Of a DNA stretch of 15,856 nucleotides, positions 1 through 7,335 are shown piece by piece. Source of the stretch: Thioglobus_B sp964558405. Its GTDB lineage: Bacteria > Pseudomonadota > Gammaproteobacteria > PS1 > Pseudothioglobaceae. Location of the stretch: NCBI GenBank assembly GCA_964558405.1, contig CAZLDG010000031.1, positions 1 to 15,856 on the forward strand, written 5' to 3'. A model generated the notes under the pieces. That model saw only the letters and a program-made list of their open reading frames with translations. It had not been told where the DNA came from and did not search any database. A program made the translations under genes and the position numbers. Position 1 is the stretch's first letter. Every line of letters starts with the position of its first letter.

Positions 1-2
1 CC

Positions 3-632
3 AAAGAGCGCATCCTCTCTAGACTCAAGCAGGGTCGAGTCTACGCACCAGGTGCGCCTTATCAGACGCAGGTGGTAGAAGAGACGCCAATCATGGACAC
101 GCTTGGCACCTTTGTGAAGAATTTAGAGGCGGCGCAGGCCGAAGTACATCAGATCAGCCAAGTGCAATTATTAGATTGGTTTAATCAGCGATTTAAAACA
201 TTGGAGTTGGGTTCGGTTTGGGTTGGTGATGAAGTATTGGAGGACTTGGGGATTGATGCTAAGCTGATTCAGGCCGATGTTAATATCTATCGACAAGAGG
301 TTGACACCTGTAAGCAAGATTTGTTTGAGCGAGCTGAGGTGGGCATTACCACAGCAGCAGCTGGTATTGCCAGTAGTGGTTCTCTGGTAATTTGGCCAAG
401 TGATAAAGAGCCCAGACTACTGTCGTTGGTGCCAGCAATTCATATTGCGATTATTTTTAAAGCACAAATTTATGATAATTTTTCCCAAGTGATGCGCGAT
501 CAACATTGGTCTAAGACCATGCCTAGCAATGTGGTGCTGGTTTCTGGTCCTTCAAAGACTGCAGATATTGAACAGGTTTTGGCCTATGGTGTACATGGAC
601 CCAGTCAATTAATAACCCTAATAATCACTTGA
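3..632 (+). CDS. lutC: LutC/YkgG-family LUD-domain protein, 5' end outside window
   Basis: This is a LUD-domain protein of the LutC/YkgG family, known as a subunit of the iron-sulfur L-lactate oxidising system LutABC. The frame is open to the left edge, and the residues upstream of the first internal GTG (72) and ATG (93) read like the usual LutC N-terminus (KERILSRLKQG). The real start therefore lies just outside the window, and about 209 residues are visible against roughly 220 for the family. Supporting motifs are GITTAAAGIASSGSLV, the RLLSLVPAIHIAI segment, VSGPSKTADIE and the C-terminal YGVHGPSQL, which together form the LUD signature. It is followed after 51 nt by glcDEF on the same strand. 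This suggests a hydroxyacid oxidation locus, with lutB/lutA-type genes possibly upstream. Family assignment is strong; the exact substrate is inferred. Confidence 0.88.
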   Translation, partial: KERILSRLKQGRVYAPGAPYQTQVVEETPIMDTLGTFVKNLEAAQAEVHQISQVQLLDWFNQRFKTLELGSVWVGDEVLEDLGIDAKLIQADVNIYRQEVDTCKQDLFERAEVGITTAAAGIASSGSLVIWPSDKEPRLLSLVPAIHIAIIFKAQIYDNFSQVMRDQHWSKTMPSNVVLVSGPSKTADIEQVLAYGVHGPSQLITLIIT

Positions 633-683
633 GTAAAGACACTTGGCTAGTTATAAAATACGCACAACTGAGTAGGACAAGAT

Positions 684-2123
684 ATGAGTAATTCGACCTT
701 GATCAATGATTTGTTAAACATTATGCCCGCGCATTTGGTGTTAAGCGGTGATGAGAATACCCGCGCCTTTGAATGCGATGGTTTGAGTGTGTATCGACAA
801 AAGCCCTTGGCGGTAGCACTGCCAGAAACCTTGGCGCAAATTAAAGCGGTGCTTAAGGTTTGTCGTGCGCACAATACACCAGTGGTTACTCGTGGTGCAG
901 GCACTGGTTTGGCCGGTGGCGCTATGCCGCTTGAGCAGAGTGTGGTACTGGGCTTGTCCAAGCTTAATCGCATTAAATCGGTTGATGTTGAAAAACAATT
1001 GGCTGTGGTTGAGCCTGGTGTGCGCAATATTGCCATTAGTGAGGCAGTGGCTGAGTATGGTTTGTATTATGCGCCCGATCCTTCTTCACAAATCGCTTGT
1101 ACCATTGGTGGCAATGTGGCCGAAAACTCAGGCGGTGTACACTGCTTGAAATATGGTTTGACTGTGCACAATATTGAAGCGATTAAGATGCTGAGTATTG
1201 ACGGCGAAGAATTAGAGCTAACACGCCAAGACGAAGGCCTGGGCCTATTGGCGCTGATGAATGGTTCGGAAGGTTTGTTGGGTGTGGTTACTGAAGTTAC
1301 TGTGAAACTAACTCCAATTCCAGCGGTGGCCAAATTGGTGATGGCGGGTTTTGATTCAGTACGAGAGTGCGCTGATGCGGTGGCCAATATTATTAAGGCC
1401 GGTGTGGTGCCAGCAGGTCTGGAGATGATGGATTCGTTTGCTATTGAAGCGGCTGAAGATTTTGTGCAGGTAGGCTATCCTAAAGAGGCTAAGGCTTTAT
1501 TGTTGTGTGAGCTAGATGGCTCTGAAGCTGAGGTTGAGCATGAGCTCTGCGTGGTTATGGAGATTCTTGGTGGTGCCAGTAGTCTCAAGGTGGCTGAGGA
1601 TGAGGCACAAAGACTGGCCATGTGGAAAGGACGTAAGAACGCTTTCCCAGCGGTAGGGCGCCTATCACCGGATTATTATTGTATGGATGGCACCATTCCG
1701 CGCCGACACTTGGCAGATATGCTGGAGCAAATCTCTGAATTGTCGAAAAAATATGGCCTGCGTGTGGCCAATGTGTTTCATGCTGGTGATGGTAATCTGC
1801 ATCCACTGATTCTCTATGATGCCAATATTGAGGGTGAGTTAGAACGCACCGAAGAATTTGGTACCGAGATTTTAAAAATCAGTGTGGACATGGGCGGCAC
1901 AGTAACTGGTGAGCACGGTGTGGGTGTGGAAAAACTCAATGCCATGTGTCATCAATTCAATACAAAAGAGCTGGAGATTTTCCATAAAATCAAACACGCC
2001 TTTGATCCAAAGTCGTTACTAAACCCAGGTAAGGCCGTTCCTGAGTTGCATCGTTGTGCAGAACTTGGTGCTATGCATGTGCACAACAATCAATTGCCAC
2101 ACCCAGAATTGGAGCGTTTCTAA
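684..2123 (+). CDS. glcD: Glycolate oxidase FAD-linked subunit GlcD
   Basis: This is the FAD-linked catalytic subunit of glycolate/D-lactate oxidase, which oxidises glycolate to glyoxylate and passes electrons through GlcF to the membrane quinone pool. The 479-residue length fits (E. coli GlcD is 499). The N-terminal FAD-binding PCMH domain shows the pyrophosphate loop TRGAGTGLAGGA, and SEGLLGVVTEVTVKLTPIP closes this domain. The C-terminal FAD-oxidase domain carries FHAGDGNLHP and the GEHGVGVEK motif typical of the GlcD/D-LDH family. An AGGA Shine-Dalgarno sits 6 nt before the ATG. The stop overlaps the next start as TAATG, so glcD and glcE are translationally coupled. D-lactate or another 2-hydroxyacid is possible as substrate, since the family does not separate these by sequence. 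Confidence 0.93.
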   Translation: MSNSTLINDLLNIMPAHLVLSGDENTRAFECDGLSVYRQKPLAVALPETLAQIKAVLKVCRAHNTPVVTRGAGTGLAGGAMPLEQSVVLGLSKLNRIKSVDVEKQLAVVEPGVRNIAISEAVAEYGLYYAPDPSSQIACTIGGNVAENSGGVHCLKYGLTVHNIEAIKMLSIDGEELELTRQDEGLGLLALMNGSEGLLGVVTEVTVKLTPIPAVAKLVMAGFDSVRECADAVANIIKAGVVPAGLEMMDSFAIEAAEDFVQVGYPKEAKALLLCELDGSEAEVEHELCVVMEILGGASSLKVAEDEAQRLAMWKGRKNAFPAVGRLSPDYYCMDGTIPRRHLADMLEQISELSKKYGLRVANVFHAGDGNLHPLILYDANIEGELERTEEFGTEILKISVDMGGTVTGEHGVGVEKLNAMCHQFNTKELEIFHKIKHAFDPKSLLNPGKAVPELHRCAELGAMHVHNNQLPHPELERF

Positions 2124-2653
2124 TGCAGCGGTTAGACGAATTACAACAACTCATTAGAGACAGCAAGCAGCTGAGCCTTGATACCGAGCTGTTAGATTAT
2201 GCAGGAGTGGTGTCTTATCATCCGGAAGAGTTGGTAATCACCGTGAAAGCTGGTACGCCGATTAAAGAGATGGTTCAGGTATTGGGACAAAACAATCAAG
2301 GTCTGAGTTTTTATTACGAGGACGAGAATCAAAGTATTGGTGCTGCTTATACTCAAGGTGGCAGTGATTTATCAGATGCGGTACTGGGCGTGCAAATTAT
2401 TGATGGCAGAGGTGATTTGCTTAATTTTGGTGGCCAGGTCATGAAAAATGTGGCCGGCTATGATGTGGCGCGCCTATTGGTGGGCTCAAAAGGTCGGTTG
2501 GCGCTTATTACGCAGATTAGTTTTAAGGTCATGCCTCAATCTTATTTGGGTGAGCCAAAACCATTAGAGCGTCGCGCGGCTGATAGTAAGTTACACACCC
2601 ATCTTGAGCAGCAGCTTAAGGCGGTTTTTGATCCAGAGGACAAATTTTCCTAA
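2123..2653 (+). CDS. glcE: Miniaturised GlcE-like FAD-binding subunit
   Basis: This is the GlcE-type second FAD-binding subunit of glycolate oxidase, but with only 176 residues against about 350 in E. coli. Position and core motifs identify it: YHPEELVITVKAGTP, DAVLGVQIIDGRGD and FGGQVMKNVAGYDVARL are near-invariant GlcE segments. The chain then jumps from the end of the FAD domain (FKVMP, about residue 136) to LEQQLKAVFDPEDKFS, which matches the extreme C-terminal helix of full-length GlcE. The cap domain between them is missing. The N-terminal Gly-rich FAD loop and the GPRRPW-type segment also appear shortened. The start is set by the TAATG overlap with glcD; the frame continues upstream to 2054 but that part lies inside glcD. 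The stop overlaps glcF in the same way. The frame is intact, so this looks like a reduced protein that is still maintained rather than a fresh pseudogene. Confidence 0.82.
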   Translation: MQRLDELQQLIRDSKQLSLDTELLDYAGVVSYHPEELVITVKAGTPIKEMVQVLGQNNQGLSFYYEDENQSIGAAYTQGGSDLSDAVLGVQIIDGRGDLLNFGGQVMKNVAGYDVARLLVGSKGRLALITQISFKVMPQSYLGEPKPLERRAADSKLHTHLEQQLKAVFDPEDKFS

Positions 2654-3777
2654 TGCAAACTCATCAGATTCAAAACGCCAAGGCCAATGAGATTATTCGC
2701 AAATGCGTGCATTGTGGTTTTTGTCAGGCAACTTGCCCGACTTATCAACTCTTAGGTGATGAACTAGACTCGCCGCGTGGTCGTATTTATTTAATTAAAT
2801 CCTTACTAGAAAACAATCAAGTCTCTAGCGATACCACGCAGCATTTGGATCGTTGTCTAACTTGTCGATCGTGTGAGACTACTTGCCCATCTGGGGTGAA
2901 CTACCACCAGCTATTGGATATTGGCCGCGGGGCTTTGGAATCCAAACGCGCCTTATGGCAAAAAGCCTATCGTTTTGGTGTGCGCAAAGTACTGACTACG
3001 CCAGCAATCTTTAACCCAATTGGCTCGCTATTTCAACACTCTAAAGTACAAACACCTGTACTCAAGCCAGCGCAAAGTATTGCCAAAGTATTGCTACTGG
3101 GTGGTTGTGTGCAACCTAAATTGGCACCGAATATTAACCATAGTATTAAAAATATTTTGGCCAAGCTTAATCATGAGGTGGTCGAAACTACGCAAAAACA
3201 ATGTTGTGGCGCCATTGATCAGCACTTGGGTGCTGAGCAAGTAGCTCTAGAAAAGGTGAAAGCCAATATTGACAGTTGGTTGTTAATTGAAGCGGATTAT
3301 ATTCTCTCTAGTGCCAGTGGTTGTGGGGTAATGGTCAAAGATTATCCAGAGTTGTTTGATAAGGCTGACCCATATTATCAAAAAGCCTTGCAACTCAGTG
3401 CCAAGACTTTGGATATTGCGCAATTCTTAGCCAAGCAAGATTTGTCAATGCTGAGCCCAGAGCAAGTACGTATTAGTTATCATGAACCTTGTACCTTGCA
3501 ACACGGACAAAAACTACCAGGTTTGGTGGGTTCAATCTTAAGCGATTTGGGTTATGAAGTTCCTGTGGTTAAGGATTCACACCTATGTTGCGGTTCGGCT
3601 GGTACTTATTCAATTTTTCAAAAAGATCTATCGCAGCAACTCAAGCTTAACAAGCTGACGCATTTGAATACCTCAGAGCCAGAGGTGATTGTTACTGCTA
3701 ATATTGGTTGTTTGATGCATCTGCAAAAAGACAGCAAAATCCCTGTTAAACATTGGGTGGAATTATTGGATAATTAG
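2653..3777 (+). CDS. glcF: Glycolate oxidase iron-sulfur subunit GlcF
   Basis: This is the iron-sulfur subunit that carries electrons from the flavin subunits towards the quinone pool at the cytoplasmic membrane. At 374 residues it is slightly shorter than E. coli GlcF (407). Two ferredoxin-type [4Fe-4S] motifs are complete: Cys18/21/24/28 (CVHCGFCQATCP) and Cys68/71/74/78 (CLTCRSCETTCP). Two CCG domains follow, with cysteine clusters around LGGCVQPK...QCCGAIDQH and YHEPCTLQHGQ...LCCGSAGTY. All metal ligands expected of the family are present, so the shortening seen in the neighbouring glcE does not extend here. The ATG overlaps the glcE stop by one base. The next gene begins 26 nt downstream with no terminator visible. 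Confidence 0.93.
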   Translation: MQTHQIQNAKANEIIRKCVHCGFCQATCPTYQLLGDELDSPRGRIYLIKSLLENNQVSSDTTQHLDRCLTCRSCETTCPSGVNYHQLLDIGRGALESKRALWQKAYRFGVRKVLTTPAIFNPIGSLFQHSKVQTPVLKPAQSIAKVLLLGGCVQPKLAPNINHSIKNILAKLNHEVVETTQKQCCGAIDQHLGAEQVALEKVKANIDSWLLIEADYILSSASGCGVMVKDYPELFDKADPYYQKALQLSAKTLDIAQFLAKQDLSMLSPEQVRISYHEPCTLQHGQKLPGLVGSILSDLGYEVPVVKDSHLCCGSAGTYSIFQKDLSQQLKLNKLTHLNTSEPEVIVTANIGCLMHLQKDSKIPVKHWVELLDN

Positions 3778-3803
3778 GCCATTGTTAATCCATTTGCAAT
3801 TCC

Positions 3804-5120
3804 ATGGGCAGAAGAAGAAAACCAAAGGCCAAAACTTACGAACTCAATATTGAATCTTTGTCACACGAAGGGCGCGGCATTGCGCATTTAGAGGATAAAG
3901 TCATTTTCGTCTCTGGCGCTTTACCTGGTGAGAAGGTGATTGCTGATCGAACTTTCTCACGCGCTAAATTTGAAGAGGCGGATGTAGCCGAAGTGCTTGA
4001 GGCTTCAGAGCAACGCATCACTGCTAAATGTGAGGTATTTGGTATTTGTGGCGGCTGTTCTTTTCAACACCTCTCTAGTGAGGATCAAATTGCTGCCAAA
4101 GGCTTGTGGCTGAAAGACGTTTTACTCAAACAAGCCAAAGCCGAACCCAAAACCTGGCTAAAGCCACTGACTTCTCAAAGTTGGGGTTATCGACGCAAGG
4201 CTAGGCTAGGCGTGCGTTTTGTGCGTAAAAAAGACAAAGCCTTGGTAGGGTTTAGAGAAAAAAAATCTGCCTTTATTGCCAATATGGATCGTTGCGAGGT
4301 ACTACATCCTTCTATTGGTGAGAACCTGCAAGTACTGGCGCAATGTGTCGAGCAACTCTCTATTCGTGAACAGCTGCCACAATTTGAAGTGGCGATTGCG
4401 GAGCAGGCGACTATTTTAATCGCACGACATCTTGAGCCGTTTAGTGCTAGGGACGAACAACTGCTGCTGGATTGTGCGCAACAACTAGGCATTCATTTTT
4501 ACACCCAAAGCGGTGGAGCAGACACGGTAAAGCCACTGGGTGAGCCGGTTGAGCTAACTTATTCTCATCCCGAGCACAATATTCAAATGAAGTTCTTGCC
4601 AACAGATTTTACTCAGGTGAATTTTGAGCTGAATCAGGCCATGGTTAGTCGTGCATTGACTATGTTGGAGTTAGGTTCTGAGGATCAGGTGATTGATCTG
4701 TTTTGTGGTTTGGGTAATTTCACCTTGCCAATGGCCAGATATGCTAAACGTGTGGTTGGTGTGGAAGGCGATAAAGGTCTGATCGAACGCGCCAAACAAA
4801 ATGCGATTGATAATCAGCTGGACAATACCGAGTTTTATCAAGCGGATTTATTTAAAGAGGTGGAAGGGTTTTCCTGGTTTAGGGGTCAAACCTATAATAA
4901 GGCCTTGATTGATCCAGCGCGCTCGGGTGCGATTGAGATTGTTGAACTTCTGCCCAAGCTTGGCGTTGAGACCTTGGTTTATGTGTCGTGTAATCCAGCT
5001 ACCTTGGCGCGCGATAGCGCTAGGCTGATTGAACTCGGTTACAGTCTGGAATCTGCCGGTGTTATGGATATGTTCCCGCAAACCGCACACGTTGAATCCA
5101 TTGCTCTGTTTAAGCGATGA
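3804..5120 (+). CDS. rlmD: 23S rRNA (uracil-1939-C5)-methyltransferase RlmD
   Basis: RlmD (RumA) uses S-adenosylmethionine to methylate U1939 of 23S rRNA. The 438-residue length matches E. coli (433). An N-terminal TRAM domain (about residues 8-67, with SHEGRGIAH and SGALPGEKV) binds RNA. The [4Fe-4S] cluster cysteines are Cys76, Cys82, Cys85 and Cys164, with the 6- and 3-residue spacing of RumA. The SAM-binding motif VIDLFCGLGNFTLP and the catalytic cysteine at about residue 396 in YVSCNPATLARD are intact, as is the terminal HVES glutamate. No convincing Shine-Dalgarno precedes the ATG. The stop overlaps the next ATG as ATGA, so it opens a tightly packed run of genes. The chemistry is unrelated to the downstream recycling genes. 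Confidence 0.94.
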   Translation: MGRRRKPKAKTYELNIESLSHEGRGIAHLEDKVIFVSGALPGEKVIADRTFSRAKFEEADVAEVLEASEQRITAKCEVFGICGGCSFQHLSSEDQIAAKGLWLKDVLLKQAKAEPKTWLKPLTSQSWGYRRKARLGVRFVRKKDKALVGFREKKSAFIANMDRCEVLHPSIGENLQVLAQCVEQLSIREQLPQFEVAIAEQATILIARHLEPFSARDEQLLLDCAQQLGIHFYTQSGGADTVKPLGEPVELTYSHPEHNIQMKFLPTDFTQVNFELNQAMVSRALTMLELGSEDQVIDLFCGLGNFTLPMARYAKRVVGVEGDKGLIERAKQNAIDNQLDNTEFYQADLFKEVEGFSWFRGQTYNKALIDPARSGAIEIVELLPKLGVETLVYVSCNPATLARDSARLIELGYSLESAGVMDMFPQTAHVESIALFKR

Positions 5121-5404
5121 TTCATATTAGCATTGCTCAGCAAACGCTGACTTANNNNNNNNNNNNNNNNNNNNNNNNNNNNNNNNNNNNNNNNNNNNNN
5201 NNNNNNNNNNNNNNNNNNNNNNNNNNNNNNNNNNNNNNNNNNNNNNNNNNNNNNAAAAATCGTTATATTTATATCCATGGTTCACCTGATGAAATTTTAA
5301 TGGGAACCCCGGGTTCTAAAGGTTGCATTCGCATGCACAATGGTGATATGATTGAGCTGTTTGATTTGGTTCATGCGGGGGAGCGCGTTGTTATTGAAGA
5401 ATAA
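5117..5404 (+). CDS. YkuD-domain L,D-transpeptidase/carboxypeptidase-like enzyme, interrupted by assembly gap
   Basis: Both ends of a YkuD-domain enzyme flank a run of 100 undetermined bases. The visible N-terminus (MIHISIAQQTLT) has no signal peptide. The C-terminal part holds the catalytic signature IHGSPDE...GSKGCIRMHNGDMIELFD, with the nucleophilic Cys in GCIRM and the upstream His in IHG. From memory of the family, signal-less proteins with these termini run about 155-165 residues. They include the cytoplasmic L,D-carboxypeptidases ElsL/LdcV used in peptidoglycan recycling. Only 61 residues are known here, so the true missing piece is probably near 300 nt rather than 100. The gene starts inside the rlmD stop codon (ATGA) and ends in TAATG with the rhodanese gene. 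ampG and nagZ downstream support a recycling role, but the enzyme could still be a transpeptidase. Confidence 0.78.
   Translation: MIHISIAQQTLTXXXXXXXXXXXXXXXXXXXXXXXXXXXXXXXXXXKNRYIYIHGSPDEILMGTPGSKGCIRMHNGDMIELFDLVHAGERVVIEE
5155..5254. other. Assembly gap of exactly 100 N
   Basis: A run of exactly 100 undetermined bases lies inside the YkuD-domain gene. A round 100 is the conventional placeholder for a scaffold gap of unknown size, so the length and reading frame across it carry no information. The flanking halves belong to the same protein family in the expected order, which supports correct scaffolding. Confidence 0.97.
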
Positions 5405-5817
5405 TGTCAAAACTAATTCACCATTTACCCAAAAAAGCGGGTGAGCGCCTAGAGGCTAATACCGATGCAGTGCTGATTGATGTGCGCTGTGAGGCAGAGA
5501 ATAAATTTGTTGGTCGACCGATTGACGCCATTTTTGTACCCTGGGTGGATGAGCCAGAGTGGGAGCCAGATGCTGATGAATTTATTGCAGCAGTTAAGCG
5601 CTTCTTGGTAGAAAAAGACAATATTCTAGAGACTGAAATCATTCTGATTTGCCGTAGTGGCAATCGCTCTACCGATGCCGGTCTGTGCTTGATTAACCAT
5701 GGTTTTACCAATGTCTCTCACGTGGTCAGCGGTTTTGAAGGTGATTTGGACGAAGAGGATCAGCGCGGTAATCTCAATGGCTGGCGTCATGATGGCATGC
5801 CTTGGGTACAATGTTAA
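5404..5817 (+). CDS. Single-domain rhodanese-like protein
   Basis: This is a one-domain rhodanese of 137 residues with no signal peptide, so probably cytoplasmic. The family transfers sulfane sulfur from donors such as thiosulfate or persulfides to thiophilic acceptors through an active-site cysteine. The N-terminal DVRCEAE is the usual rhodanese DVR motif. The active-site loop CRSGNRST starts at Cys83, the persulfide-forming residue, and the C-terminal SGFEGDLDEE and GWRHDGMPW are typical of the family. The ATG overlaps the previous stop (TAATG), and the next gene starts 3 nt after the stop. The recycling genes on both sides offer no obvious use for sulfur transfer, so it may simply share the transcript. 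The donor and acceptor cannot be told from sequence. Confidence 0.88.
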   Translation: MSKLIHHLPKKAGERLEANTDAVLIDVRCEAENKFVGRPIDAIFVPWVDEPEWEPDADEFIAAVKRFLVEKDNILETEIILICRSGNRSTDAGLCLINHGFTNVSHVVSGFEGDLDEEDQRGNLNGWRHDGMPWVQC

Positions 5818-5820
5818 TTT

Positions 5821-7335
5821 GTGTTAGCTAGTATCGCTTTATTTCTCCACCCTCGTGTGGTGGCTATGTTGTTCTTGGGCTTTTCAGCCGGAGTGCCCAT
5901 CCTATTGATTTTTTCCACCTTAGGTCTATGGCTAAATGAAGCTGGTGTGGCCAAATCTACCATCACTTATTTTTCTTGGGCAGCGCTGGGTTATTCGTTT
6001 AAATTTGTTTGGGCGCCACTGGTGGATCGCCTACCGCTGCCTGGTCTGACTCGAGTCTTAGGGCGTCGCCGCGCTTGGATTTTGCTCTCACAACTTGGGA
6101 TTATGTCGGCAATTTTTCTAATGGCCTCAGTTGATCCTAAGGCAGGTCTGGACTCTTTGGAAGTCATGGCTTATGGCGCGGTACTATTGGGTTTCGCTTC
6201 AGCCACACAAGACATTGTGATTGATGCTTATCGAATCGAATCGGCCGATAAGGATATGCAGTCTATGCTCTCAGCTACCTATATTGCCGGTTATCGTTTG
6301 GGCATGCTGGTGGCCGGCGCTGGGGCACTATTTATTGCCAGTTATTTTGGCTCTAGCAAAGAGCTTTATAGTTTTGATGCCTGGTCAAGTACTTATATGG
6401 TGATGGCCTTGGTGATGCTGGTAGGTATTACTACCACACTATTTATTAAAGAGCCGGATTCTGCGCAATTACTTAGTGAATATAGCACCACGGATTACAT
6501 CCGATTTTTTGCACTGTTTGTGGTGGTTGTTCTAAGCTTTATTGGCGGATTTAATTTACTGTCCACGCCGATTGCAGCGCTTAAATCAACCCTAACTGAG
6601 CTACTGGGTAATGCCAATCTGTCTGGATTTATCAGTGGTACCTTGCGCATGTTAGCCTCTATTGTGATTGCTTATTTGGCCACTCGAGTATTGATTGTGT
6701 TGAATTTGGTCAATAGAGCCATGGTGGATCAAACCTATGTTAATCCGATTAAAGACTTCTTTAATCGTTATGGCTTGCGTACAGCTTGGCTGCTATTGGC
6801 TGTGATTGGACTGTATCGCATTAGTGACATTGTACTGGGGGTGATGGCCAATATTTTTTATCAAGATTTAGGCTTTACCAAGGTAGAGATTGCTACCGTC
6901 TCTAAAACCTTTGGTTTATTTATGACTATTGCTGGTGGCTTTATTGGCGGAATCATGGCAATGCGCATTGGTGTATACAAGGTGTTGTTTTTAGGGGCGG
7001 TACTCTCAGCACTAACCAACCTATTGTTTATTGTGCTAGCCAATGTGGGTAATGATATTAGTTGGCTATACGTTACCATTACCATGGATAACCTCTCTGC
7101 TGGTTTGGCAGGGGCGGCATTTATTGCCTTTTTATCAGCACTGACCAATGTGAAATTTACCGCTGTGCAATACGCAGTATTTTCTTCACTAATGACTTTG
7201 ATTCCTAAAGCCTTTGGTGGTTATTCTGGCTCTATTGTCCAGAGTATTGGCTATAGTGAATTCTTTATGTTAACCACACTGATGGGCGTGCCAATTCTCT
7301 ATTTGGTGTATAAGACCAAGGCGTATATCCAATGA
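5821..7335 (+). CDS. ampG: AmpG-family muropeptide MFS transporter
   Basis: This is an inner-membrane major facilitator that imports GlcNAc-anhydroMurNAc peptides released by cell-wall turnover. Its 504 residues compare with 491 in E. coli AmpG. Family marks are LGFSAGVPILLIFSTLGLWL near the N-terminus, FKFVWAPLVDRLPLPG, LGRRRAWILLSQ and ATQDIVIDAYRIES. The C-terminal half shows the TVSKTFGLFMTIAGGFIGG segment and the DNLSAGLAGAAFIAFL helix. Two additional hydrophobic stretches between the halves (about residues 225-245 and 275-300) agree with the 14-helix layout of AmpG. A GTG start was chosen because it lies 3 nt after the rhodanese stop and gives the expected N-terminus; its ribosome site is weak. 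The stop overlaps the nagZ start (ATGA), which strongly supports the transport assignment. Confidence 0.88.
   Translation: MLASIALFLHPRVVAMLFLGFSAGVPILLIFSTLGLWLNEAGVAKSTITYFSWAALGYSFKFVWAPLVDRLPLPGLTRVLGRRRAWILLSQLGIMSAIFLMASVDPKAGLDSLEVMAYGAVLLGFASATQDIVIDAYRIESADKDMQSMLSATYIAGYRLGMLVAGAGALFIASYFGSSKELYSFDAWSSTYMVMALVMLVGITTTLFIKEPDSAQLLSEYSTTDYIRFFALFVVVVLSFIGGFNLLSTPIAALKSTLTELLGNANLSGFISGTLRMLASIVIAYLATRVLIVLNLVNRAMVDQTYVNPIKDFFNRYGLRTAWLLLAVIGLYRISDIVLGVMANIFYQDLGFTKVEIATVSKTFGLFMTIAGGFIGGIMAMRIGVYKVLFLGAVLSALTNLLFIVLANVGNDISWLYVTITMDNLSAGLAGAAFIAFLSALTNVKFTAVQYAVFSSLMTLIPKAFGGYSGSIVQSIGYSEFFMLTTLMGVPILYLVYKTKAYIQ

Noticed and set aside
633..683. Promoter between lutC and glcD (TATAAA near 651).
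   Set aside because: No -35 box lies at a suitable distance, and the 51-nt spacer fits a continuous operon.
2054..2122. Longer glcE start 69 nt upstream inside glcD.
   Set aside because: The added residues are Cys-rich and unlike GlcE, and the TAATG overlap at 2121-2125 gives the usual coupled start.
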